A DNA stretch of 64,000 nt, taken from positions 5,979 to 69,978 of the forward strand of contig JAYWHR010000010.1 in assembly GCA_043777675.1 (NCBI GenBank), in the 5' to 3' direction. Below are positions 15,567 through 24,523 of this stretch, piece by piece (position 1 is the stretch's first letter; each line of letters starts with the position of its first letter). The DNA comes from JANMDU01 sp043777675. GTDB lineage: Bacteria > Pseudomonadota > Gammaproteobacteria > Burkholderiales > Burkholderiaceae_C. Position numbers and translations under genes: made by a program. The notes under the pieces are model-generated. The model was given only the letters and a program-made list of their open reading frames with translations. It was not told the DNA's origin and did no database searches.

Positions 15567-18422
15567 CTATTTAAGAGGCCACGCCCAGACTGCTGCCGAA
15601 AGATCCACCTTTTTAGCGTTGCTATAGGCGGATCCCTCTGTATTGACATACAAGAATGCAGGCTGCTGTTGGAACTTAAAAGCATTGACTTGCGCGATAG
15701 CTTCTTTGGAGTATGTGATGCCCCATAAATCAAACGTCGGCCGCTGGTCACGTTCGCTCAGCAAGGAAAGCATAATGAGCATATGGTCGTTGCCATTAAC
15801 TTCTGGCTTTTTCGCATAAGTCCCAAAGCCTAGTTTTTCACGGTTTGCGGCCCACGTTGCATCGGTTTGCGCATCAAACCAACGCTGATGTAAATACAGC
15901 ATCGTGTAAGTACCCCAACCGCGCGCTTCTTTCTCAGCTTCTGTACCGCCTAGGCTGGCCTTGAGTTCGGAAAAATAATGAACCCACTGCACATAAAAAA
16001 CCAGTCGCTCGAAAAGATCCCCGCCTTCGGCCCAGATGCGCTGATTAGCGCCTTCCACTTTGTTCGCCTCAGCTTGTGCCGCTTTTATTTTTTCAAAAAC
16101 TGCTTCATACGGCAATCTTGCGCCAGGCGTTTTTTCTTTTCCTTCGACGTAAAGACGCCAGTTTCTATGCAGTGGGAAGATGTTGTTAGACACCTCCGTG
16201 CTAGAGCCGCCATAAATCTTAAAGTGCTGTGGTTGAAGGGTATGCCCGATCTCGTGAGATTCGCCCCAACCGCGCGGGCTAAATGGGAAATTCTGATCGT
16301 ACGGGTTACCTGCCGTGCCATCGCCCGCGCGAGAATTAACATCAACGTTGGCATGTTGAATAAAGCCCGATCCACTTCTGGAATGCAGCTTATTGCTGGT
16401 GCAGTCCCAGCCGTACTTGGTGCAAATGGTTTGCACGTTGGCGGGTAAAGATTTGCCAGGAATGCTGTAGCCCGCAAACTCCTCTACATCATCGACCAAG
16501 TACAACTTGATTTCTTGAATGAATTTATCAATATCGTTTTTATAAACTTTCACTAAATCTTCAGTAAAGAGTTCAATTTTTGCATGCACTTCAAAGTTCG
16601 GCGCTTTAACTTCCACCCAATCATGGATGCCTAATTTGAGGGCAGCAGCAAATGCTGCACTGTCAAATTTTCCACCCGTGATATCTAAGAATGGGTGCTT
16701 GCCCGCGCCTTTGATGCGCAACTTGACCACTTGGTTAGGCGTGGCATCCGTGTACTCGAGCTGCATGAGCCCGCCGTAAGGGCTGGCAATGGTTAAGGGC
16801 TTGCCCACTTTCAGCGGCATGCGTGGTGTGCTCAGATGCTTTGGACGGGTATACGGGGCCTTGCCTTCGGCAATCCCTCCGCCCCAATACTTGGTGGAAT
16901 CGGGGTGTTGAACGTTCATGAACAATGACAAATTAGCACTGCCACCCTCAAGCAGTTCAATCGTGAATGTTTTGCCTGGCACACCCAAACGGCCTATCGC
17001 AGTGAAGCCCTTGTTGCCGATGATATTGACTTCTACGTCTTCAGCCACCGCACTGACTGGAATGGACTGCGTGACTGGACGCATAAAGCGGCCCAGATCA
17101 GGATTGGTGATCGCCACCGGCCTAATGTACGGCACAAGATGATCTGCAATCACTGACTTTTTGTGCTCAACTGGCCCTTTGGTTTTATCAAGTGGGAATA
17201 CACGCTGCTTGCGAACCATATCCGCCCAAAGCACCAAGGGTCGCAACAATTCAGTGTCGGATTGCTCGAAAAGATTCAGGCCTTTTTTTGTATAGGTATC
17301 GACACTATCCTTCAACAAATTCAGCGGCTCAATCAATTGTTTGTTCAGCCCAGGCACGTCATTGCATTTTTCGCGATTTTCGCATTGAGACCAGTCAAAA
17401 TTCATTTCAAACTTATTAGCGGCGATGTCGTTGATCAAAGTACGAACAGCATCAAATTTTGCGAACGCTTGCTTGACCGCAGCGTCTGCACTGACACCAG
17501 CAGAAATTTTTTCGTTAACCCAATTGTTGCCGCCGTAGTTGGCAAAGCGTAAATCCAGGCCTCTTAACACTTGCTCTTGCCTGTCGTCTTCCCACCAAGC
17601 AGGATTATGAAGATACAGAATCGGAACGCCAGCAGCCATGGCATGGCGTACGCGTTGATCCAAGCCATCAGTACCATCCGCCCATTTCCCACCCAGCACT
17701 AATAGTTGAATGCCTTTCAAGCATGCTGTCTCGGTTAAAAAATCACATTTCACGACTTCAGGGGTGATGCCTATTTTCTTGAATCCAGCCAGATTCATAT
17801 TGGTGTCGTAATTGCCTGCAAATACCATTTTCGGTTTCGCGGGAAGTGCCTTGTTAGCATCGTTATTCACCAGCCAAGACAGCACGCGTTGAAAAGATGA
17901 CGCATAGCTTGTCATGACACCATCGTTGATACCACGCAGTAAATCGGCGCCGTAGGCAACACCTCGGCCTCCCTCTGTCACACTGATGCTCGCCAGCGTG
18001 TAGCCTTGGTCACCGACCAGCAGCGGCTGAGAATATTTGATATTTTCAGGGCCTATCATTGCGCTTGACTTGCCGGGAATGTACTCCGTGACTTTGTCGC
18101 CCATGATGCTCTTGAGGCGATCCGTTTGCTCGTTGAAGTGTTTTGACCACAGATAGTTGGCGTATTGAGCAACATGCAACGGGTCGTTCAGTGCAGTGGC
18201 ATCGCCTGAATTTAACGCCGTTTTCAATGCATCGGTTGGGATCACTTCGGGCGCGAGATTGTTTGTGGCCAAAGGTGCTCCTGCATCCCCACTCTTATCT
18301 GCCCCACCTCCACCTCCACCACCGCATGCTGCAAGCAAGACGATAGAGGTCATCACAAGCAAATGTTGAATACCATTTGTACCTTGCCCACTCAAAAATA
18401 CATGATTAGTTATTTTTTGCAT
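15567..18422 (-). CDS. Secreted M60-family metallopeptidase lipoprotein (ImpA/SslE-like)
   Basis: This 951-residue protein starts with a lipoprotein signal ending LLAAC followed by seven glycines. Near residue 725 it has WGESHEIGHTLQPQHF, the M60 gluzincin HEXXH, and a following STEVSNNIF with the expected third zinc ligand Glu. The length is close to Pseudomonas ImpA (about 920) and well below SslE (about 1500). M60 enzymes cut O-glycosylated proteins such as mucins. The ATG at 18422 follows AAAGGA at a seven-base spacing. The first half, with VPILYLHNPAWWEDD, fits the N-terminal part of the family. It heads an operon with the M66-like gene and looks more AT-rich than the housekeeping genes. 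Confidence 0.88.
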   Translation of the reverse strand: MQKITNHVFLSGQGTNGIQHLLVMTSIVLLAACGGGGGGGADKSGDAGAPLATNNLAPEVIPTDALKTALNSGDATALNDPLHVAQYANYLWSKHFNEQTDRLKSIMGDKVTEYIPGKSSAMIGPENIKYSQPLLVGDQGYTLASISVTEGGRGVAYGADLLRGINDGVMTSYASSFQRVLSWLVNNDANKALPAKPKMVFAGNYDTNMNLAGFKKIGITPEVVKCDFLTETACLKGIQLLVLGGKWADGTDGLDQRVRHAMAAGVPILYLHNPAWWEDDRQEQVLRGLDLRFANYGGNNWVNEKISAGVSADAAVKQAFAKFDAVRTLINDIAANKFEMNFDWSQCENREKCNDVPGLNKQLIEPLNLLKDSVDTYTKKGLNLFEQSDTELLRPLVLWADMVRKQRVFPLDKTKGPVEHKKSVIADHLVPYIRPVAITNPDLGRFMRPVTQSIPVSAVAEDVEVNIIGNKGFTAIGRLGVPGKTFTIELLEGGSANLSLFMNVQHPDSTKYWGGGIAEGKAPYTRPKHLSTPRMPLKVGKPLTIASPYGGLMQLEYTDATPNQVVKLRIKGAGKHPFLDITGGKFDSAAFAAALKLGIHDWVEVKAPNFEVHAKIELFTEDLVKVYKNDIDKFIQEIKLYLVDDVEEFAGYSIPGKSLPANVQTICTKYGWDCTSNKLHSRSGSGFIQHANVDVNSRAGDGTAGNPYDQNFPFSPRGWGESHEIGHTLQPQHFKIYGGSSTEVSNNIFPLHRNWRLYVEGKEKTPGARLPYEAVFEKIKAAQAEANKVEGANQRIWAEGGDLFERLVFYVQWVHYFSELKASLGGTEAEKEARGWGTYTMLYLHQRWFDAQTDATWAANREKLGFGTYAKKPEVNGNDHMLIMLSLLSERDQRPTFDLWGITYSKEAIAQVNAFKFQQQPAFLYVNTEGSAYSNAKKVDLSAAVWAWPLK

Positions 18423-18745
18423 CTTGCATCCTTTACTTATGATGCAAATATCGTAATTCGCTACAACTATTAAATCTTATGTATTACAGTGTTTTGCATA
18501 CTTCTACAAAAAACGCATTTACTAACGAAAAATAGCAGACTCATAACGCGATCGCATGGCTTTGAAATATCAAAGGAGGAAAACTTTTTTAGACTTTTCT
18601 ATCGGCATTTAGCACGGAAGCCGGCGTCCGGATTGCGCTAACCGCTATTTAAATAATAGCAAGTTAGAACCACGTATGTAACAACGTTTAAGAGCACGCA
18701 TATGTTACAAAATTTACATCACATTTGGCCGCTAGAAGCAATTGC
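18423..18745. other. AT-rich intergenic region upstream of the M60 gene
   Basis: This 323-base gap is markedly AT-rich by eye. It holds a degenerate repeat copy (18604-18660), a GCTATTTAAATAATAGC palindrome within that copy and a TGTTACAAAATTTACA near-palindrome at about 18703-18718 that could be a regulator site. No open frame of gene-like quality was seen. The promoter of the M60/M66 operon should lie here but no convincing -35/-10 pair could be chosen. Confidence 0.5.
18604..18660 (-). repeat. Dispersed CCGGC repeat, degenerate copy (reverse)
   Basis: GGCATTTAGCACGGAAGCCGGCGTCC and then GATTGCGCTAACC match the inverse consensus with several changes. GCTATTTAAATAATAGC supplies the mini-hairpin at the far end. 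The core is at about 18619-18632. Confidence 0.55.
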
Positions 18746-19261
18746 TCACCGGCAAGGGGCCGGCTCAGTCAGGGATTGGCACTGCTCTTGAGTTTGCCCG
18801 GCTATATTGCCGCCGACATTGTTGCCTCGCCCTCGGACCGTTCCTTGACGGGCATTGGCAAAGCAGGCACTTGCTTCGTTGTATTTCTTCCAAGCGGCTT
18901 CGCATTTCTCGCGTTCGGTGACGGGTTGACGCGTTACAAGCGCATCGGTTTCAGGCGTGACTATCGGCGCGCCTGAAATGCTTGTCGGCACCCGGGAAGA
19001 GACGATATTGCTACGCGTGTCGACTTTACGTGCATTGGAGCGGCGATCTTCGGGCACATCAGCGCTGTATTGCACCTTACCTTTGCTGTCGACCCAGCGA
19101 TAAATCTCTCCAGTGTTAGCTGGCTTTTTTGTCACTGTGGTGCTCGCTACCGTGCTCGTGCTTGGAGTAGGCATCGCTGCCGTTGCTGTACTTGTTTGGG
19201 CCAGAACTACGCCGTGATGAAAGAGCCATGCAGCCAACAAGAATCGCAAAAATTTAGGCAT
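18746..19261 (-). CDS. DUF4124 domain-containing exported protein
   Basis: This 171-residue protein begins with a signal peptide (MPKFLRFLLAAWLFHHGVVLAQ). After a Thr/Ser-rich linker it has the DUF4124 motif GEIYRWVDSKGKVQYSADVP, a short beta-hairpin module common in beta- and gamma-proteobacterial periplasmic proteins. The C-terminal part contains three cysteines (EKCEAAW, SACFANA, EQCQSL). The function is unknown. Its start overlaps the end of the alpha-E gene by eight bases, so the two are co-transcribed. Confidence 0.8.
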   Translation of the reverse strand: MPKFLRFLLAAWLFHHGVVLAQTSTATAAMPTPSTSTVASTTVTKKPANTGEIYRWVDSKGKVQYSADVPEDRRSNARKVDTRSNIVSSRVPTSISGAPIVTPETDALVTRQPVTEREKCEAAWKKYNEASACFANARQGTVRGRGNNVGGNIAGQTQEQCQSLTEPAPCR

Positions 19262-20213
19262 GCTGAGGCACCAAGAAATCGCGGCTTATCTTCGCGCCCA
19301 GCGCATTAATGCGATCTAGGAATTGGGTGAGATAGGCGTGCAGGCCTGTGGCAAGAATTTCATCGATATGACCAAACTGCAAATCCGCGCGCAGTTTGCC
19401 AGCCGTGCGCTGGGTGTCTTTGGATTGCGCGTTGGCAACCAAATTTAAATTTTCCACCACAGCATTCAAACTTGCATGCAAGGAGCGCGGCATATCGGCG
19501 CGCAGCATGAGCAGCTCGGCCACGCGCTCGGGCGTGATCACATTGCGATAGACTTTGCGATAAATTTCAAAGGCCGAGACGCTACGCAAAATCGCACTCC
19601 AATGGTAAAAATCTAGCTCTTGATCTTTCTCATTGGCAGCGCCATAAAAATCGCTTTGTAGCGCATGAAATTTCACATCGAGCAATCGCGCGGTATTGTC
19701 TGCTCGCTCCAAAAATGTCCCTAAGCGAATGAAGTGCAAAGATTGATCCATCAGCATCGTGCCCACAGTGACGCCACGCGATAGATGGCTGCGGTATTTC
19801 ACCCATTCAAAGAATTTGCCCGGATCTTGCTCAAAATCACCATCTTGGATTTTGCGTTTGAGCTCAAGCCAGGTTTGGTTAATCGTTTCCCACACCTCGG
19901 TGGTGAGCGTGCCGCGTACGGCTCGGGCATTTTCTCTCGCTTGCTTGATACAGCTGACGATAGACGATGAATTATTTTCATTCTTCACCATAAAGGCCAT
20001 CACATCTTTGGCATTAACGCTACTTGCCCAAGTTTTGTAGCTATCTTCAAGCTCACTGATAGAAATGATGCCCTCCCAGCCCGCTTGCGCCACTGCGGCA
20101 GATTGCGGAAGTAGCGAAGTTTGGTAATTCACATCGAGCATACGTGCGGTATTCTCAGCGCGCTCTGTGTAGCGAGCCATCCAAAACAAATGATCGGCGG
20201 TGCGGCTTAACAT
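19254..20213 (-). CDS. Alpha-E domain-containing protein
   Basis: This 319-residue, mostly helical protein opens with MLSRTADHLFWMARYTERAE, the conserved start of the alpha-E family, and continues with RGVTVGTMLMDQSLHFIRLG and ERADNTARLLDVKFH. The family is found beside circularly permuted ATP-grasp proteins and transglutaminase-like proteins and is thought to act with them in making or modifying a peptide; the reaction is not established here. The stop of the ATP-grasp gene and this start are three bases apart. No transglutaminase gene is adjacent in this window. Confidence 0.9.
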   Translation of the reverse strand: MLSRTADHLFWMARYTERAENTARMLDVNYQTSLLPQSAAVAQAGWEGIISISELEDSYKTWASSVNAKDVMAFMVKNENNSSSIVSCIKQARENARAVRGTLTTEVWETINQTWLELKRKIQDGDFEQDPGKFFEWVKYRSHLSRGVTVGTMLMDQSLHFIRLGTFLERADNTARLLDVKFHALQSDFYGAANEKDQELDFYHWSAILRSVSAFEIYRKVYRNVITPERVAELLMLRADMPRSLHASLNAVVENLNLVANAQSKDTQRTAGKLRADLQFGHIDEILATGLHAYLTQFLDRINALGAKISRDFLVPQHA

Positions 20214-20216
20214 GAT

Positions 20217-21656
20217 TTACTCCTCCATGACCCAAGTATCTTTTGTACCCCCGCCCTGCGAAGAGTTCACGACCAAAGAGCCCTCTTTCAGAGCCACTCG
20301 CGTCAGGCCGCCCGGGGCGCATTGAACCGTCTTGCCCGAAAGTACGAAGGGGCGCAGATCAATGTGCCTTGGCGCTATGCCGCTGTCTACAAAGGTGGGG
20401 CATGTTGACAATGACAATGTCGGCTGCGCAATATAGTTACTGGGGTTGGCTACGAGCACACGGCGAAAATCTTCGATCTCCGCTTTCGTCGCCGCAGGTC
20501 CGACCAGCATCCCGTAGCCACCCGCACCATGCACTTCTTTAATGACCAACTCATGCATGTGATCGAGCACAAAGCTAAGCTCTTTCGGCTCGCGGCACAT
20601 GTGTGTGGGCACGTTCGACAAAATTGGCTTCTCACCCAAGTAAAACTCAATCATCTTCGGCACATACGGATAGATTGATTTATCGTCTGCCACGCCTGTG
20701 CCCACAGCATTCGATATTGTCACGTTGCCAGCCTTGTAAGCTTCCATCAAGCCCGCGCAGCCCAAAGTGCTCTTGGGATGGAACACTTTTGGATCGAGGA
20801 AATCATCGTCCACACGACGGTAAATCACGTCGACTCGCTTTGGGCCTTGCGTGGTGCGCATATACACAAAGCTGTCTTTCACAAAAAGATCTTGCCCCTC
20901 CACCAGCTCAATGCCCATCTGCTGCGCCAAGAAGGCATGCTCAAAATATGCGCTGTTGTGCATCCCCGGCGTGAGCACCACGACGGTAGGCTCCTCAGAC
21001 GCACCGGGCGCAACGCTGCGCAATGTCTCCAGCAACAAATCGGGATAATGCGTCACGGGAGCGACTTGATTTTGTACAAACAAATCAGGGAAAAGCCGCA
21101 TCATCATCTTGCGGTTTTCCAGCATGTAGCTTACGCCGCTGGGCACGCGCAAATTGTCTTCCAGCACGTAATATTCACCATGGCCCTGTGCATCAGGCGC
21201 GCGCACGATATCGATGCCAGCTATGTGGCTGTAAATCTGGCGCGGCACATCAACGCCCACCATCTCAGGGCGAAACTGCGCATTGCGCAAGATTTGATCA
21301 GCCGGGATCACACCCGCTTTCAAAATCTCTTGCTTGTGATAGACATCGTGGATGAAGCGATTGAGCGCTGTGACGCGCTGGATCAAGCCCTTTTCCATGC
21401 TCGCCCACTCATGCGAAGGAATGATGCGCGGAATCAGATCAAACGGAATCAAGCGCTCTGCTCCCGCGCCATCTTCATCCTTCTCGCCATACACGGCAAA
21501 GGTGATACCCACGCGGCGAAACACCATCTCCGCTTCATCGCGCCGCGCCCGCATCACATCGCGGGGCTGCCGCGCAAGCCACTGGTCATACCGCGCGTAG
21601 TGAGGCCGCACACTGCTGGCAGTAGCCTGCATTTCATCAAATTTCAAAACTGCCAT
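20217..21656 (-). CDS. Circularly permuted type 2 ATP-grasp protein
   Basis: This 479-residue protein matches the circularly permuted ATP-grasp family: RIIPSHEWASMEKGLIQRV near residue 95, VDVPRQIYSHIAGIDIVR, YVLEDNLRVPSGVSYMLENR, and KEVHGAGGYGMLVGP. ATP-grasp enzymes join a carboxylate to an amine using ATP. In this family the partner is the alpha-E protein next door, and a role in peptide ligation is inferred. The gene starts MAVLKFDEMQ at 21656. It is the first gene of the three-gene leftward cluster with the alpha-E and DUF4124 genes. Confidence 0.9.
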   Translation of the reverse strand: MAVLKFDEMQATASSVRPHYARYDQWLARQPRDVMRARRDEAEMVFRRVGITFAVYGEKDEDGAGAERLIPFDLIPRIIPSHEWASMEKGLIQRVTALNRFIHDVYHKQEILKAGVIPADQILRNAQFRPEMVGVDVPRQIYSHIAGIDIVRAPDAQGHGEYYVLEDNLRVPSGVSYMLENRKMMMRLFPDLFVQNQVAPVTHYPDLLLETLRSVAPGASEEPTVVVLTPGMHNSAYFEHAFLAQQMGIELVEGQDLFVKDSFVYMRTTQGPKRVDVIYRRVDDDFLDPKVFHPKSTLGCAGLMEAYKAGNVTISNAVGTGVADDKSIYPYVPKMIEFYLGEKPILSNVPTHMCREPKELSFVLDHMHELVIKEVHGAGGYGMLVGPAATKAEIEDFRRVLVANPSNYIAQPTLSLSTCPTFVDSGIAPRHIDLRPFVLSGKTVQCAPGGLTRVALKEGSLVVNSSQGGGTKDTWVMEE

Positions 21657-21732
21657 GAAACTCTCCTATACTACAGGATAGCAAGTTTCAAGCCAAGCGC
21701 ACCTCGGGTAAGCGAGGGTGGCGCGCTGTTTG

Positions 21733-24405
21733 TTAAGGCACCGCAGTATGCACGCCTAAGCCGCTTGAATTGTTCAGCACTGGCGCAGGCGCCGCTTCCC
21801 ATTGATCAGCCACGTTAAATACCGAGCTTGGATTGGGATCGCCTGAAGTGACGGTATTTTTGCGGCGCAAGGTTTGATCGAGTGTGCTCAATGCGCCAGC
21901 AATCCAAGCTGTACCCGGGTCAAAGCCCACTTGGCCCATGCGATCTATCACGATGCCTAATTTTTCAAGCGTGATGGCATCATCGCCATTGAAATTGGCT
22001 ACCGCACTGGTGAAGGTTAAAGGTGAAGAAAAGGTCAGCGTTAAACCAGAATTAACGATGACCAAAGCTTGCCCGGCACCTAAACTGCCGCTAAGGGTAA
22101 GCACATTGGTCGCAGTGGTCGCGCCATTGTTGTAGGCTCTGACGACATAATTTGAAAGATTGACTGTTTGGGTTGTCGGATTGTAAATTTCTAGTGCTTT
22201 GTTGTTGCCCGAGCCCTCAAGGTATTCACTAAAAAATAGCTCTCGCTCAACACTGACCACTGGCGCATCAGCAACCACGACTGCGCTAGAAAATGTGGCT
22301 GACTGTGAACTTGAGTTCAGTATGCTGATGGTGACGGTGTAGGTGCCGCTGGTTGCATAGCTGTGCGTGAGGCTTTGCGGCGTGGTCACCGTGGTAAACG
22401 TATTCAAAGTGTTGTCGCCCCAATGAACGCTGAGCGACACAAAACTGGCAGAGCCGCCAGGCAAGGCATCCGTGATCGTGATGCCATAGGGCACGCTAGC
22501 TTGGCCGGTTGGCGCGATCACTGCGCCGAGAATCGGCAAATTCACGGGCGCATCTGCATTCAATGTCAGCCCCAAGATCACAGGATCGTGATCTGAGGCA
22601 CGGTAAGGGGTGGCGGCATAGCGGTCGTCCGGCTTGAATTCGGTGTTGTAGTCAATCACGTTCGGTTCATCAGAATTGATATGCCATACGCCTACCCCAG
22701 TGACTTGAGCGCGCATAGAGCTTGATGCATAGCCATGATCCAGCGCGCCTGTCTCGCCGCCGAATACATAGGTGTAGCGCTCATTCGTTGGCATGCGTTT
22801 GAGCAGACTTTCAAAACCTGCTGTTTCCAACACCTTGGTAGGATCTTCATTCAAGTAGCTGTTGATATCGCCCATCAGGAGCACATCGCTCTCTCCTTGC
22901 GCTTGGAGCTTGCTGGCGAAACTGTTTAAAGCTTGCGATTGCACAGTGCGCGCCAGATTCCAACAGCCCTGGCCAGCTTCAATATCACCGCTTGTCGGGC
23001 ATGAGCCTTTGCTCTTGAAGTGATTGACGACAAACCAGAATCCACCATCATTGGCCAGCGAGGCAAAGCGTTGTGCAAGAGGTGGCCTGCCACTGGCCGT
23101 GGTGTAGTTGATCAGATCAGCCCCTGTGGGCAGCACGACACTGCCTAAGCGCTTGACCTTGGCGGGCTTGTAGAGAATATCCACCTTGATGACATCTGTG
23201 CCGAATTGGCCACTGTTGACCGCAGCGTAAGTGCCCGCACCCATTTTGGCGTTCAGCGCAGTCACCAGATTTTGCGTGGCAACATCGTTATTGTTTTCAA
23301 TCTCCATCAAGCCGAGCACATCTGCATCTAGGCCAGCGATGGCCTCTACTATTTTCGCTTGCTGACGCGCAAACTCTGCTGCATTGTTCGCGCCTCTTGA
23401 GCCAAATGTGGTGAAGTAATTCAACACATTGAAACTCGCAACTTTCAAATTGCCGGCGACGACTGGCGCTGCGCTAGGGCGAACGTTAGTGCTGACGAAT
23501 ACTGGCGCCACGACTGGATGGATGCGGTATGCGCCAAAATTGTGACTGAGCACGCCCGTGAGATTTTGAGTTGCATCCCCGATACGGCGTGTGCCTGTCG
23601 TCCCAAGCGCGCTGAGGTAGGGAATCTGCACGGGATTTTGGATGCTTGCGCCATCATCCAAGACGATACGAGACAGTAGATTTTGCGCATGGGTGGCGGC
23701 CGCATTGCCATTGTTGGGGTGGAACTGCCGTCCGTTCAAAGACAAAACCATCTGCCCGAATCGCCCCAATTCAAATAGCTCTGTGACCGCCAGCGTTTGC
23801 GTGAATTGCACCAGCATGCCTTCATAGCGCTCTAGCTGGGTAGAAGTCGTCAACGGTAGAGAAATTTGCGCTGGCGGCAGCATCACGCCACTGCCACAAA
23901 TATTGACCGTGACCGTGCCGGAGAGCTGAGTGACGCTGTCTATTGCACCGCCAAATTCTGCGACCAAGCCTTCGACTTGCACATAATCGCCCGCTTTAAC
24001 TATCGGCGCGTTGGGAGCAAAGACAAACAAACCTTCCGAGGTGAGTGGATCATCATCTGGCACAGGCTGTTGGATGAAAAAACCATTGAGTTGAGTGACA
24101 GTTGTAGGCGTCGTCGAATTTTGAAAAGAGCCAACGACCACGCCACGCACCGTCACAGTTTGAGATTGCAACGCACTGATGCTCTGCGTGCCTTGTACGC
24201 TGGTGATACTGGTCAAAGGTGCATAGGTACTCACCGAAGCTGTGCAACTGGGTAACTGTAATGGCACGGCGGGCGGTAGGCCACTGACTCCTCCATTCAG
24301 AGGATCCAAATCACCGCCACAAGCTACGAGCACAATCAAAGCGCTGACACACATACACAACCGCGATGCGCGATCTAACAAGCTGCCTCGTGAAAGATGT
24401 GTCAT
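21733..24405 (-). CDS. ExeM/NucH-type extracellular endonuclease, lipoprotein
   Basis: The ATG at 24405 follows AGGAG with a six-base spacer, which decides the start over ATGs further upstream. The 890-residue product has a signal with the lipobox LVAC near residue 30. An OB-fold region follows (about 60-300), then the endonuclease/exonuclease/phosphatase domain from LKVASFNVLNYF through LGLMEIENN, LLMGDINSYL and SDHDPVILGL. A PKD-like domain (about 640-720) and a C-terminal lamin-tail-like domain (LFFSEYLEGSGNNKALEIYN) complete it. Such enzymes degrade extracellular DNA, often in biofilm turnover. The neighbour comEC takes up DNA, so a nutrient or uptake link is possible but inferred. Confidence 0.9.
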   Translation of the reverse strand: MTHLSRGSLLDRASRLCMCVSALIVLVACGGDLDPLNGGVSGLPPAVPLQLPSCTASVSTYAPLTSITSVQGTQSISALQSQTVTVRGVVVGSFQNSTTPTTVTQLNGFFIQQPVPDDDPLTSEGLFVFAPNAPIVKAGDYVQVEGLVAEFGGAIDSVTQLSGTVTVNICGSGVMLPPAQISLPLTTSTQLERYEGMLVQFTQTLAVTELFELGRFGQMVLSLNGRQFHPNNGNAAATHAQNLLSRIVLDDGASIQNPVQIPYLSALGTTGTRRIGDATQNLTGVLSHNFGAYRIHPVVAPVFVSTNVRPSAAPVVAGNLKVASFNVLNYFTTFGSRGANNAAEFARQQAKIVEAIAGLDADVLGLMEIENNNDVATQNLVTALNAKMGAGTYAAVNSGQFGTDVIKVDILYKPAKVKRLGSVVLPTGADLINYTTASGRPPLAQRFASLANDGGFWFVVNHFKSKGSCPTSGDIEAGQGCWNLARTVQSQALNSFASKLQAQGESDVLLMGDINSYLNEDPTKVLETAGFESLLKRMPTNERYTYVFGGETGALDHGYASSSMRAQVTGVGVWHINSDEPNVIDYNTEFKPDDRYAATPYRASDHDPVILGLTLNADAPVNLPILGAVIAPTGQASVPYGITITDALPGGSASFVSLSVHWGDNTLNTFTTVTTPQSLTHSYATSGTYTVTISILNSSSQSATFSSAVVVADAPVVSVERELFFSEYLEGSGNNKALEIYNPTTQTVNLSNYVVRAYNNGATTATNVLTLSGSLGAGQALVIVNSGLTLTFSSPLTFTSAVANFNGDDAITLEKLGIVIDRMGQVGFDPGTAWIAGALSTLDQTLRRKNTVTSGDPNPSSVFNVADQWEAAPAPVLNNSSGLGVHTAVP

Positions 24406-24523
24406 AAGCACTCCTGAAGATTGTTGATTCTTCATAATGTAGACATCCGACAAGGCAGCGGCGTGTCAATGCGTAAGCTTCTGTGTGTTGTATGTCGTCG
24501 TTGTGGCAGTTACATCGTCGTTT

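Noticed and set aside
15550..15580. CGCTACTATTTAAGAGGCC near the M60/M66 junction as a repeat copy
   Set aside because: Resembles the 5' part only and has no core or second hairpin arm.
20778..21818. 346-codon plus-strand frame opposite the ATP-grasp gene
   Set aside because: It is antisense to a well-recognised gene, has no ribosome binding site and its His/Arg-rich composition is that of a shadow frame.
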